From Streptomyces sp. MspMP-M5 (GTDB lineage Bacteria > Actinomycetota > Actinomycetes > Streptomycetales > Streptomycetaceae), in the NCBI RefSeq assembly GCF_000373585.1, contig NZ_KB891866.1:62001-126000 (forward strand): 64,000 nt of DNA, in the 5' to 3' direction. A program made the position numbers and the translations under genes. Below the pieces are notes generated by a model, which saw only the letters and a program-made list of their open reading frames with translations, was not told where the DNA came from and made no database searches. Position 1 is the first letter of the stretch, and every line of letters starts with the position of its first letter. Shown here one piece after another: positions 33,610-41,960 of this stretch.

Positions 33610-35712
33610 GTGGCGATGTCAGGGCAGGGGCGGCACGCGCTGCGCCACCCCCCGCACCGGCACTGGTTGTTGCTGCTGCTGATCCTCCCCATAGTTGCGG
33701 CTTCCCTGCTCTTCGAAGGCTGGACCACCCACGAGGTCGACGGCGCGCGTACCCGGCGCGCCTGCACCAGCCCGATACCCAGATCCGCCGACGACGGTGC
33801 GCCGGTACTGCGGGTCACCGGCGCCGGATCCGCCCAGACCGCACAGATGCCGTTCCGCACCGCCGCGCTCACCTTCGACGGGGGACCGGATCCGGTATGG
33901 ACCCCGCGCCTGCTCGACCTGCTGCGCACGCACCACGCGCACGCCACCTTCTTCCTCTACGGGAACCAGGCGGCGCGCCACCCCGACCTGGTCCGGCGGA
34001 TCCACCAGGCCGGCCACGAGATCGGCTCGTACACCTACACCGGCGGCGACCTGGGCAGCGCCTCGCCGCTCCGCGCCCGGTGGGAACTCTCCCTCACCCG
34101 GACCGCGCTGGCCGGCGCCGCCGGCGTCAGCACCCGGCTGCTGCGGATGCCGCACACCACCACCGCCGACACGATGTGCGGCGCGGAGTGGCAGGCCGCG
34201 CAACGCGCCACCGACCAGGGGTATCTGCTGGTCGCGGCCACCTCGTCCGCCCGCAAACCGCCTTTCGGCGTGGTGCGCCAGTACAGCCAGACCGCGCTCG
34301 GGTACCAGGAGGCGGCGAAGCTGCTGGCCGACCCGGAAGTGGGCCGCTTCACCACGATCACCGACGGGCTCGGACGGCCCTCACTGGTCGCCCCGGCCCC
34401 CCTTCTGGAGCGTATTCAGGGCCGTGCACTGATCCGGATCCAGTCCCTCGGGCACACCTTCGCGGGCGCGATGACCTGGGCGCTGGGCATCGCCGGCGCG
34501 CTCGGTGTGCTCCGGCTGGTGGTGGTCGCCTTCCTCGCCCGCGTCCATGTGCGGCGCCGGCACCGGCACCGGTCCGGCGCACCCTGGCTGCGCAAGGTGA
34601 CCGACCCCGTGACGGTGCTGGTCCCGGCGTACAACGAGGAGGCGGGCATCGAGTCCACCGTGCGCTCGCTGCTCGCCTCCACCCACCGGGACCTGCAGAT
34701 CGTCGTCATCGACGACGGGTCGACGGACCGGACCGCGGCGCTCGCCCGGTCCATCGGCGACCCGAGGGTGACCGTGGTGCAACAGCCCAACTCCGGTAAG
34801 CCCAGGGCCCTCAGTACCGGCTTGCGCTACGCGCGTCATGAGATCATCGTCGTGATCGACGCCGACACGGTCTTTGAACCGGACGCCCTCCACCAGCTGA
34901 TCCAGCCACTGGCCGACCCGACGATCGGCGCGGTCAGCGGCAACACCAAGGTCGGCAACCGGGACGGCCTGCTGGGCAAATGGCAGCACCTGGAGTACGT
35001 CCTCGGCTTCAACCTGGACCGGCGGATGTTCGAGGTGCTGGAGTGCATGCCGACGGTCCCCGGTGCCATCGGGGCGTTCCGCCGCGACGCGCTCACCGCG
35101 ATCGGCGGCATCAGCGAGGACACCCTGGCCGAGGACACCGACCTCACCATGGCCCTGTGGCGCGCGGGCCGCCGCGTGGTCTACGAGGAGCGGGCCGTCG
35201 CCTGGACCGAAGTTCCCAGCAGCTTCCGCCAGTTGTGGAGCCAGCGCTACCGCTGGTGCTACGGCACGCTGCAGTCGATGTGGAAGCACCGCCACGCCCT
35301 GATCGAGGTCGGGCCGGCCGGCCGCTTCGGCCGCCGCGGACTGACCTACCTGGCGCTGTTCCAGATCGTGCTGCCGCTGTTCGCCCCGGTCGTCGACGTC
35401 TTCGCCCTCTACGGGGTGTGCTTCGGCAACACCCCGCAGGCCCTCGGTGTCTGGCTCGGATTCCTCGCCGTCCAGATGGTCACCGCGGCGTACGCGCTGC
35501 GCCTGGACCACGAACGGCTCGGCGTGCTGTGGGCCCTGCCGCTCCAGCTGTTCTTCTACCGGCAACTGCTGTACCTCGTCGTGATCCAGTCCGTGGTCAC
35601 CGCGCTGCTCGGCACCCGCCTCACCTGGCACCGCATGCACCGCTCCGGCACCGCCAACCAGCACCTGCTCGGCGACCCGGTCCGCCAACCGAGCCCCCTG
35701 TCGACGAAGTGA
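33610..35712 (+). CDS. NodB-like domain/GT2 glycosyltransferase fusion
   Basis: About 700 aa. A membrane anchor (WLLLLLILPIVAASLLF) is followed by a NodB-fold domain (about 75-260), another helix, and a family-2 glycosyltransferase (PVTVLVPAYNEEAGIESTV, VVIDDGSTDRT, IDADTVF, EDTDLTMAL, QRYRWCYG) with three C-terminal helices, like processive polysaccharide synthases. The deacetylase part looks dead. Its first motif reads TFDGGPDP, with the metal Asp replaced by Gly, and the HxxxH motif is replaced by SYTYTGGDL. GTG 33610 sits seven bases after AAAGG. It probably makes a cell-surface glycan. Confidence 0.85.
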   Translation: MAMSGQGRHALRHPPHRHWLLLLLILPIVAASLLFEGWTTHEVDGARTRRACTSPIPRSADDGAPVLRVTGAGSAQTAQMPFRTAALTFDGGPDPVWTPRLLDLLRTHHAHATFFLYGNQAARHPDLVRRIHQAGHEIGSYTYTGGDLGSASPLRARWELSLTRTALAGAAGVSTRLLRMPHTTTADTMCGAEWQAAQRATDQGYLLVAATSSARKPPFGVVRQYSQTALGYQEAAKLLADPEVGRFTTITDGLGRPSLVAPAPLLERIQGRALIRIQSLGHTFAGAMTWALGIAGALGVLRLVVVAFLARVHVRRRHRHRSGAPWLRKVTDPVTVLVPAYNEEAGIESTVRSLLASTHRDLQIVVIDDGSTDRTAALARSIGDPRVTVVQQPNSGKPRALSTGLRYARHEIIVVIDADTVFEPDALHQLIQPLADPTIGAVSGNTKVGNRDGLLGKWQHLEYVLGFNLDRRMFEVLECMPTVPGAIGAFRRDALTAIGGISEDTLAEDTDLTMALWRAGRRVVYEERAVAWTEVPSSFRQLWSQRYRWCYGTLQSMWKHRHALIEVGPAGRFGRRGLTYLALFQIVLPLFAPVVDVFALYGVCFGNTPQALGVWLGFLAVQMVTAAYALRLDHERLGVLWALPLQLFFYRQLLYLVVIQSVVTALLGTRLTWHRMHRSGTANQHLLGDPVRQPSPLSTK

Positions 35713-35812
35713 CCACCGGAAGACGACCAGAGTTGACCGCCGAAGTGATCACAAAACGACTGCCGACGTGAGCGCCGACGAGACCACCGAAGTGACCGAG
35801 GAGAGTGAGCAG

Positions 35813-36895
35813 ATGAGCAGCACGAGGGGTGACTGGGACGGCGAGACGTCCACGGCGAGCGGACCCGTGCCCCGGCGCCGCGCGCACCGCTCCCGCCGCA
35901 GACGGCCGGTGCGCCGCCTGGCCGTCGGACTGCTGGTCGTCCTCCTCGCCGCCCCCGCCGGCGCCTTCGCCTGGGCGGACGGCAAGCTCCAGAACACCGT
36001 CGACCTCGGAACCTCCGGCCAGGACGACCGGGACGAACGGACCGGCAAGGGCACCAACTACCTCCTCGTCGGCTCCGACAGCCGGGAGGGCCTCACCGAC
36101 CGGGAGAAGCAGCAGCTGCACACCGGCTCGGCCGACGGCCGGCGCACGGACTCGATGATCCTGCTGCACACCGGTGCGGCCGGCACCACGATGGTGAGTC
36201 TGCCGCGCGACTCATGGCTGACCGTCCCGGCCTACACCAGCCCGATGACCGGCAAGCGGCACCCCCCGGCCCCGCACAAGCTGAACGCCTCCTTCGCGAT
36301 CGGCGGCCCGAAGATGCTGGTCAACACCGTCGAACACAACACCGGCCTGACGATCGACCACTACGTGGAGGTGGGCTTCGCGGGCTTCGTCAACCTGGTC
36401 GACGCCGTCGGCGGCGTCCCGATCTGCCTGGACCGGGACCTCAGGGACGAGAAGTCCGGCGCCGACTTCACCAAGGGCTGCCACACCCTCAACGGCACCG
36501 CGGCGCTCGCCTTCGTCCGCCAGCGCCACCAGGAGGCTCAGGGCGATCTGGGCCGCACCCGCAACCAGCAGAAGTTCCTCTCCGCCCTCGCCCACCGGGC
36601 GGCGGAGCCCGGCACGGTGCTCAACCCGCTCGCCGTCTACTCCGCCCTCGACGCCGGCCTGGACACCCTCCTCGTCGACCGCAACACCGGTCTGCTGGAC
36701 CTCACCGCGATGTTCCAGGCGGTCCGGGGCGTCACCGGCGGCCACGGCACCCAGCTCAACGTCCCGGTGTCCGGCATCGGTGTCCCCACCGCCGAGGGCA
36801 GCACCGTACGGTGGGACCAGGCACGGGCCAGGCGCCTGTTCCGCGAGCTCCACGACGACCGCCCGGTGGACGTCAAGGGCGGCACGATCCGGTGA
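35813..36895 (+). CDS. LytR-CpsA-Psr (LCP) family wall ligase
   Basis: About 360 aa. A short basic cytosolic tail and one membrane helix (VRRLAVGLLVVLLAAPAGAFAWA) precede an extracellular LCP domain with the typical segments NYLLVGSDSRE, RRTDSMILLH, MVSLPRDSW, KLNASFAIGGPKMLVNTVE, GFVNLVDAVGGV and FVRQRHQ. The conserved Asp/Arg diphosphate-binding residues are present. LCP proteins move glycopolymers from lipid carriers onto peptidoglycan. It follows the GT2 gene, fitting joint wall-polymer work. ATG 35813 has GAGGAGA upstream; the GTG at 35768 is the alternative. Confidence 0.88.
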   Translation: MSSTRGDWDGETSTASGPVPRRRAHRSRRRRPVRRLAVGLLVVLLAAPAGAFAWADGKLQNTVDLGTSGQDDRDERTGKGTNYLLVGSDSREGLTDREKQQLHTGSADGRRTDSMILLHTGAAGTTMVSLPRDSWLTVPAYTSPMTGKRHPPAPHKLNASFAIGGPKMLVNTVEHNTGLTIDHYVEVGFAGFVNLVDAVGGVPICLDRDLRDEKSGADFTKGCHTLNGTAALAFVRQRHQEAQGDLGRTRNQQKFLSALAHRAAEPGTVLNPLAVYSALDAGLDTLLVDRNTGLLDLTAMFQAVRGVTGGHGTQLNVPVSGIGVPTAEGSTVRWDQARARRLFRELHDDRPVDVKGGTIR

Positions 36896-37051
36896 GCACA
36901 CCTTCCCCTGGCGATTTCCGACGGCCCCGGCCGATTTCGACCGACGCGGACATGCTGCCTGGCGGCCGAGGGCCGTCCAGGAGTCGCACGGTCGTGTGTC
37001 CGGCCGGCGACGACGTGGCGGGCTCGGCCCGGGTCCGCGATCGTAGGGAGT

Positions 37052-37348
37052 ATGACTTCCGAAGAAACCGAGATGCGGGAAGCGGTCCGGGCGTTGGCCG
37101 ACGCACTGGAGACCATGCTCAACCTGATCAAGGCAGACGCGCTTCCCACCACCCCGGAAGCCCGCGGCCTCATGCGCAAGGCGATGGCCTTCTTGGAGGA
37201 GTCGACCGACCCGATCGTCGGCTGGGAGAGTTCCGGCGAGATCCTCTCCGTCGCCACCAGCCTCAACCACCTGATCAACGAGGCACGGGAGAAGATCCTG
37301 GACGACGCCATCGCGGCCTCACCCGTGCCCGACTACCCCAACCTGTGA
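37052..37348 (+). CDS. Hypothetical small acidic protein
   Basis: 98 aa, mostly helical, acidic, and without Cys or membrane segments. I do not recognise a family. The opening MTSEETEMREAVRALADALE looks coiled. It ends before a strong terminator at 37362, which supports it being a real gene. AGGGAG lies directly upstream of the ATG. Confidence 0.55.
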   Translation: MTSEETEMREAVRALADALETMLNLIKADALPTTPEARGLMRKAMAFLEESTDPIVGWESSGEILSVATSLNHLINEAREKILDDAIAASPVPDYPNL

Positions 37349-37361
37349 CCGCTACCACGGT

Positions 37362-37406
37362 CGTTCGGGTCGCCCGGGCGCGCGCTACACCCGGCCGACC
37401 CGAACG
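37362..37406. terminator. Strong terminator between convergent genes
   Basis: CGTTCGGGTCG (37362-37372) and CGACCCGAACG (37396-37406) form a perfect 11-bp stem 14 bp after the stop of the small acidic protein. The loop carries a further CCCGG pairing. It can act on both strands. Confidence 0.75.
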
Positions 37407-37499
37407 GCGCACGGCTCAGCGCTCATCCGGCGTGCGGGCGGCAGTTCGCTCCGTCCGGTCGAAGTGAAGCTCCGGGGCGCGTGCCTCCGCCGAGCGGTC

Positions 37500-38471
37500 T
37501 CAGTGGCGCAGGGCTTCGAAGGCCAGGCGGGCGCTGGTGGCTATGGTGAGGTCGATGTCCGGGGCGAGGTTGGCGCGGCGGTCGGAGCGGGTGAGGGCGG
37601 CCATCGCGATGCGGTCGCCGGCCTCGGATTCCACCACGCCGATCTCGTGCCGCAGGTGCAGGAACGTGCCTGTCTTGCCGCTCACCTTGAGGGTGTCCGC
37701 CCGCAGTTCGCCCGCCAGGCGGTGGGTGAACACCTGCAGTCCCATCAGCCGGCGCAGTTCCGCGCAGGCGTCGGGATGGGCGATGTCGTCCCGCCAGACC
37801 CGGTCCAGCAGGTCGACCAGGCCGGTGGCGGTGCCGACGTTGGCGTGCGCCGGGTCCAGGGTCTCGATGGCGTGCCGCCCCGTGTGGTCGTCGCGGATGG
37901 CCAGCTCCAGAGCGAGCGAGAAGTCGTTGCCGGCGGCGCCGGCGGCGCACTCGTACATGCGGTTCAGCCGGTGGCGCAGGCGGAGGCCCCGGCATCCCCA
38001 TGCGCGCAGGCGTGCGTCGACCTCCGCCGCCGGTACGAGACCGAACAGCGCGTCGGCGGCGGCGTTGTCGCTCACCGAGAGCATCAGCAGGAGCAGGTCG
38101 CCGACGGCGACGGTCGCCGGATGCCGGAACGCCGCCAGTCCGGTGGGCCCGACGCTGCTGGTGGCCGGGTCGACGACCACGGGACGTGCCGCGTCGAGTT
38201 CCCCGGTCGCGATCCGGTCCAGTGCGACGAGCGCGAGCGGGACCTTGGCGACCGAGGCGAGCGGCACCAACTCCTCGACGTCGAAGCCGAGTTGTTCGCC
38301 GGTGTCGAGGTTCCTGGCCAGGAACGCGCCGCGGACACCGACGGCCGCCCACTCCGCGGCCACCGCCTCGGCGACGTCGAAGAGGTCCGCGTCATCGGCG
38401 ATGCAGACTGGACGGGGTGTCTGCGGTGCCTGGGGTGTCTGGGATGCCTGGGGTGTATGCCGGGTGTCCAT
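37500..38471 (-). CDS. blaB: BlaB-like penicillin-recognising serine protein
   Basis: 323 aa with the three serine beta-lactamase/PBP motifs: SVAK (Ser73, Lys76), SDN (134-136) and KTG. It has no signal peptide; the first 22 residues are Gln/Pro/Thr repeats (TPQASQTPQAPQTP). It lies after a LysR gene that is divergent from a class A beta-lactamase, the arrangement I recall for S. cacaoi blaB-blaA-blaL, where BlaA and BlaB are needed for induction. It is therefore more likely a cytosolic sensor or accessory than a resistance enzyme. Its start overlaps the LysR reading frame by 388 bp. Confidence 0.72.
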   Translation of the reverse strand: MDTRHTPQASQTPQAPQTPRPVCIADDADLFDVAEAVAAEWAAVGVRGAFLARNLDTGEQLGFDVEELVPLASVAKVPLALVALDRIATGELDAARPVVVDPATSSVGPTGLAAFRHPATVAVGDLLLLMLSVSDNAAADALFGLVPAAEVDARLRAWGCRGLRLRHRLNRMYECAAGAAGNDFSLALELAIRDDHTGRHAIETLDPAHANVGTATGLVDLLDRVWRDDIAHPDACAELRRLMGLQVFTHRLAGELRADTLKVSGKTGTFLHLRHEIGVVESEAGDRIAMAALTRSDRRANLAPDIDLTIATSARLAFEALRH

Positions 38472-39475
38472 CCGTGGGCCGCCAGTCGGGACGGGGCGTC
38501 GCCGCCCGCACTCCGGGCGGCCGCCGTGGCCGCCTCGGCCGCCACGGCACCGACCGCGGCGGCCAACAGCGCCGCCAGCCGGTGCGGCACCTCCGCCGAG
38601 TCCGCCGCGCGCAGGTCGTACCCGCGGTGCAGAGTGGTGTCGGCCAGCGGTGCCCACCGTGCGCCGTGCCGACGGGCGAACGGCTCGGCGCACAGCAGCA
38701 TGGCCTGTCCGGCGAGGGTCTCCGCGAGGGCCGTCGCCACGGGCCCGGCCGGGCGCACCGTGCCCTCCGGCAGTCCGGCGCGCGCCATGGCACGCAGCAA
38801 CCTGCCCTGTGCGTCCGGAATGTGATCCTCCGTCATCGTCAGGATGGGCGTGGCAGCCGCCCGCCCGGGTCGCGTGCCGCTGCCACGCCGCGGGCGTAGG
38901 TCCTCCAGGTGGATCGCGCGACGGCGCGTCCGCGACCGACCGGCGGCCGGCGTCGGGCCGGCGTCGTCCGGTGCCTCCGGCGCGTCCGAGGGGGCGGAGG
39001 CCAGGCCGAGCGGTACGCGTAGCGCGGCGTTCTCCGGTGGGACGCGTACCAGCGCATACGCCAGCGAGGCGTCGGCCAGGCCCGCCAGGCGCTCCGCCGG
39101 CGGCAGCTCCCGCACGCCGAACGTGGTGCCGTGCTCGGCGCCGGCGCGGATGACCCGGGCCAGCGCATCCGGACCGCAGTCCGCCGGGACCCCGACGGCC
39201 CGCACCGCCGACCGGCGGGCCGACCGGGCGACGCGCCGCAGCCGTTGCGCCCGGTCCAGCACGTCCCGGGCGTACGGCAGGAGCAGCACGCCCAGTTCGG
39301 TGGTCGCGACCTGGCGCCGGGAGCGGTCGAACAGCGGGCCGTCGAAGTGTGCCTCCAGCGTCTTGATGCGACGGCTCAGGAGCGGCTGGGCGATTCCGAG
39401 CCGCTCGGCGGCGCGCGAGAAGCTCGCCTCGTCGACGGCCGCGACGTATGCCTCGAGGTGCGCGAGTAGGTCCAC
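38084..39475 (-). CDS. blaA: LysR-family regulator of beta-lactamase (BlaA-like)
   Basis: The N-terminal LysR helix-turn-helix is clear (MDLLAHLEAYVAAVDEASFS, AERLGIAQPLLSRRIK), followed by an effector domain to about residue 340. The frame then runs through a His/Pro/Arg repeat (HPRHPRHPRH) and about 110 low-complexity residues to a stop at 38084, giving 463 aa instead of the usual 300-330. The real C-terminus is probably near 38450, or a frameshift lies in the short repeat there. It is divergent from the class A gene at 39656, as expected for the activator. Confidence 0.7.
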   Translation of the reverse strand: MDLLAHLEAYVAAVDEASFSRAAERLGIAQPLLSRRIKTLEAHFDGPLFDRSRRQVATTELGVLLLPYARDVLDRAQRLRRVARSARRSAVRAVGVPADCGPDALARVIRAGAEHGTTFGVRELPPAERLAGLADASLAYALVRVPPENAALRVPLGLASAPSDAPEAPDDAGPTPAAGRSRTRRRAIHLEDLRPRRGSGTRPGRAAATPILTMTEDHIPDAQGRLLRAMARAGLPEGTVRPAGPVATALAETLAGQAMLLCAEPFARRHGARWAPLADTTLHRGYDLRAADSAEVPHRLAALLAAAVGAVAAEAATAAARSAGGDAPSRLAAHGWTPGIHPRHPRHPRHRRHPVQSASPMTRTSSTSPRRWPRSGRPSVSAARSWPGTSTPANNSASTSRSWCRSPRSPRSRSRSSHWTGSRPGNSTRHVPWSSTRPPAASGPPDWRRSGIRRPSPSATCSC

Positions 39476-39655
39476 CCTGGAGTCATATCAAGAAGTTATG
39501 GGCCCTTCAAAGTTCACTCTTGGACATGGGTGCGGGACGGCTGCTTCGCTGTGCCTCGTCGAAGCCGCGCACGGTCGGGCTGCGCGGACCGCAACCACGG
39601 ACGAGCGACCTACGAGCCACGGACGACCGACCGACGAACCGGGAGACCTCTGCAC
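39476..39655. promoter_or_regulatory. Divergent blaA-blaL control region
   Basis: This 180-bp region lies between the LysR and beta-lactamase starts. LysR activators bind T-N11-A type sites in such intervals. The A/T-richer part (39482-39520, with CATATCAAGAAGTTATG) next to the LysR start is the likely place. The exact site was not resolved. Confidence 0.5.
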
Positions 39656-40579
39656 ATGACCAGCGCCACCCCTCTGCCGCGCCGCCGCCTGCTCAGGGCC
39701 GGCCTCGCCGCGTCCACCACCGCCCTGCTCGCCTCCGCCGGGTCGCCGGCGGACGCCGTCGCATCGCGGCAACTCCGGTGGGCAGCAGGCGAGTTGGATG
39801 AGTTGCGGGCCCTTGAGCGCCGGTACGGGGCTCGCCTGGGCGTGTACGCGCACAACGTACGCACCGGGCAGACCGTCGCCCACCGCGCGCAGGAGCGGTT
39901 CGCGATGTGCTCGACGTTCAAGACGGTCGCGGCCGCCGCGGTCCTGCGCGACCAGGCACACTGCGCACCGCTGGACAAGGTGATCCACTACCCGGCTGCG
40001 GACCTCGTGCCGTACTCCCCGAAGACCAAGGAGCACGTGGACTCCGGGATGACGGTGGGCGACCTGTGCGCCGCCGCGATCCAGTACAGCGACAACACGG
40101 CGGGGAACCTCCTGCTGCGCCAGATCGGCGGCCCCGCCGGCCTCACCCGGTTCTTCCGGTCGATCGGCGACCCGGTCAGCCGGCTCGACCGCTGGGAGCC
40201 CGACCTGAACTCCGCCCGGCCCGGCGACCTGCGCGACACCACCACCCCGGAGGCGATCGGCAGGAGCTACGGGCAGCTGACGGTGGGCCGGGCCCTGGCC
40301 GCCGACGACCGCGAGCGACTGGTCGACTGGCTCAGGGGCAACACCACCAGCGCGCAACGGTTCCGCGCCGGTCTGCCGCACCGCTGGGTCGTCGGCGACA
40401 AGACAGGCACCGGGGACTACGCGTCCGCCAACGACGTCGGCGTTGCCTGGACCACCAGGAAGACCCCGATCGTGCTGGCCGTACTGACGTCGAAGACCAG
40501 CAAGGACGCACCCGTGGACGACGCCCTGATCGCGGATGCGGCACGCATCGTCGCTCGCACCCTGGCACCCGGCGAGTGA
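39656..40579 (+). CDS. blaL: Class A beta-lactamase, Tat-exported
   Basis: 307 aa. A twin-arginine signal (PRRRLLRAGLAASTTALLASA) is followed by a complete class A enzyme: STFK (Ser86, Lys89), SDN in YSDNTAGN, the omega-loop Glu in EPDLNSA, and KTG in DKTGTGDYASANDV. It hydrolyses beta-lactams outside the cell through an acyl-serine intermediate. ATG 39656 is preceded by GGGAG at about ten bases. It is transcribed away from the LysR/BlaB-like pair, which probably activates it. The symbol follows the S. cacaoi layout. Confidence 0.92.
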   Translation: MTSATPLPRRRLLRAGLAASTTALLASAGSPADAVASRQLRWAAGELDELRALERRYGARLGVYAHNVRTGQTVAHRAQERFAMCSTFKTVAAAAVLRDQAHCAPLDKVIHYPAADLVPYSPKTKEHVDSGMTVGDLCAAAIQYSDNTAGNLLLRQIGGPAGLTRFFRSIGDPVSRLDRWEPDLNSARPGDLRDTTTPEAIGRSYGQLTVGRALAADDRERLVDWLRGNTTSAQRFRAGLPHRWVVGDKTGTGDYASANDVGVAWTTRKTPIVLAVLTSKTSKDAPVDDALIADAARIVARTLAPGE

Positions 40580-40621
40580 CGTCCCGTCCCGGGCCGGGCC
40601 GTGCCCACACGTGACGATGTG

Positions 40622-40870
40622 TCAGGCGGGGCGTGGGTCGGGGGCCGGGCCCGGTTCGGGGCCGGGGGTCGGCGGTGTCGGGGCGGGCGGCACCGGGTCG
40701 GGTTCGGGGCCCGGCGGGGGCGTGGGTACGGGGTCGGGGCCCGGCGCGGGGACCGGTCCGGGGGCGGGACCCGGTTCGGGGCCGAGCGGACCGGGGGTCG
40801 GGCCCGGTGTGGGCGGAACCGGGTCCGGCCGGGTGGGCCCGGGCGGACCGGGTGGTTGGGGCACGGTCAT
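40622..40870 (-). CDS. Pro/Gly-repeat small protein
   Basis: 82 aa made almost wholly of Pro, Gly, Glu and Asp in loose PGPxPG repeats, with one start motif MTVPQPPGPPGPTRPDP. It has no signal peptide or membrane segment. The start is well supported: AAGGAGGACGAC precedes ATG 40870, and that ATG overlaps the SDR stop (ATGA). It is presumably disordered, with unknown function. Low-complexity DNA makes chance reading frames likely here, but the ribosome site and coupling argue for translation. Confidence 0.5.
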   Translation of the reverse strand: MTVPQPPGPPGPTRPDPVPPTPGPTPGPLGPEPGPAPGPVPAPGPDPVPTPPPGPEPDPVPPAPTPPTPGPEPGPAPDPRPA

Positions 40871-41913
40871 GTCGTCCTCCTTCGTCCCATGGTGGGCTTC
40901 CGGCGCAGGCAGGCTCGCCCGCACCGTGGCAGGGTGGCCGCCAGCGCGCCGGCGGCGGTGAGGCCGCCGAGCAGCGTCCAGAGGTTGCGGGCCGCCCACT
41001 GCTGCGGGGCGCGTTCGTGGGCGCGGTCGCCGAAGATGCCGTGGGCGCCGAAGTCGTGGCCGTCCTCGCCGTCGAGCGGCAGCCACAGGTTGTCGGGCCG
41101 GCCGGGGGGCACCTGCTGGTCCGTCTGCTGTGAGTCGTAGCCGGTGCGGGCCAGGTAGCGGTCGAGCAGGGCGCCCGCGGCGCGGTTGGCGAGGAGCGTG
41201 GCCACGGTCGAGCCGCCGACGTAGTACTGCTTGCGGCGCGGATGGTCGGCGGCGTGGAGCACGGCGCGGGCGGCCACCTCGGGCTGGTAGATGGGCGGTA
41301 CCGGCTGCGGGTGGTGCGGCAGGCGCGAACGGACCCAGGAGAACTGCGGGGTGTTGACGGCGGGCATCTGGACGACGGTGAGCCGTACCTTGCTCCGGTG
41401 GTGCAGGAGTTCGGTGCGGACCGAGGAGGTGAATCCGTTCACCGCGTGCTTGGCACCGCAGTACGCGGACTGGAGTGGGAGGGAACGCTCGCCGAGGGCC
41501 GAGCCGACCTGCACGATCGTGCCGGCGTCGCGGGGCAGCATCCGCGTCAGGGCACTGCGGGTGCCGTGGACGAAGCCGAGGTAGGCCACGTCCGTGACGC
41601 GGCGGTACTCGTCCGGCCCGATGTCGGTGAACTGCGCGAAGACCGAGGTGAAGGCGTTGTTGACCCAGACGTCGATCGGTCCGAACGCGGCCTCCACCGC
41701 ATTGGCGGCGGCCTCGACCTCTTCGGGGTCGGCGACATCCGTGGGCAGCACCAGTGCCTGACCGCCGGCCGCGACGATGTCCCGGGCCGCCGCGTCCAGC
41801 CCCTTCCGGCCGCGGGCCAGCAGACCGATGCGGGCGCCGCGCCTGGCGAACGCGCGGGCGGTGGCGCGGCCGATGCCGCCACTGGCACCGGTGATGACGA
41901 CCGTTTGCTGCAT
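40867..41913 (-). CDS. Short-chain dehydrogenase/reductase with C-terminal extension
   Basis: 348 aa. The Rossmann start VVITGASGGIGRATARAFA, NNA (in WVNNAF) and the catalytic YxxxK (SAYCGAKHAV) mark a classical SDR that uses NAD(P)(H). After residue 250 a 100-residue extension follows, ending in one hydrophobic stretch (LWTLLGGLTAAGALAATL) and basic residues, so it may be membrane-attached. The reaction is unknown. ATG 41913 has GAAAGG at eight bases. It is 47 bp after the GH15 gene, so the two are probably one operon. Confidence 0.85.
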   Translation of the reverse strand: MQQTVVITGASGGIGRATARAFARRGARIGLLARGRKGLDAAARDIVAAGGQALVLPTDVADPEEVEAAANAVEAAFGPIDVWVNNAFTSVFAQFTDIGPDEYRRVTDVAYLGFVHGTRSALTRMLPRDAGTIVQVGSALGERSLPLQSAYCGAKHAVNGFTSSVRTELLHHRSKVRLTVVQMPAVNTPQFSWVRSRLPHHPQPVPPIYQPEVAARAVLHAADHPRRKQYYVGGSTVATLLANRAAGALLDRYLARTGYDSQQTDQQVPPGRPDNLWLPLDGEDGHDFGAHGIFGDRAHERAPQQWAARNLWTLLGGLTAAGALAATLPRCGRACLRRKPTMGRRRTT

Positions 41914-41960
41914 GGGACGTGCCTTTCGGGGTGCGGGGAGTGGGGCGCGGGCGGGTTCGG

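Noticed and set aside
38392..38793. Alternative minus-strand frame that might give the LysR gene a normal C-terminus
   Set aside because: The residues are Arg/Pro-rich and do not continue the LysR effector fold; the exact break cannot be placed without comparison.
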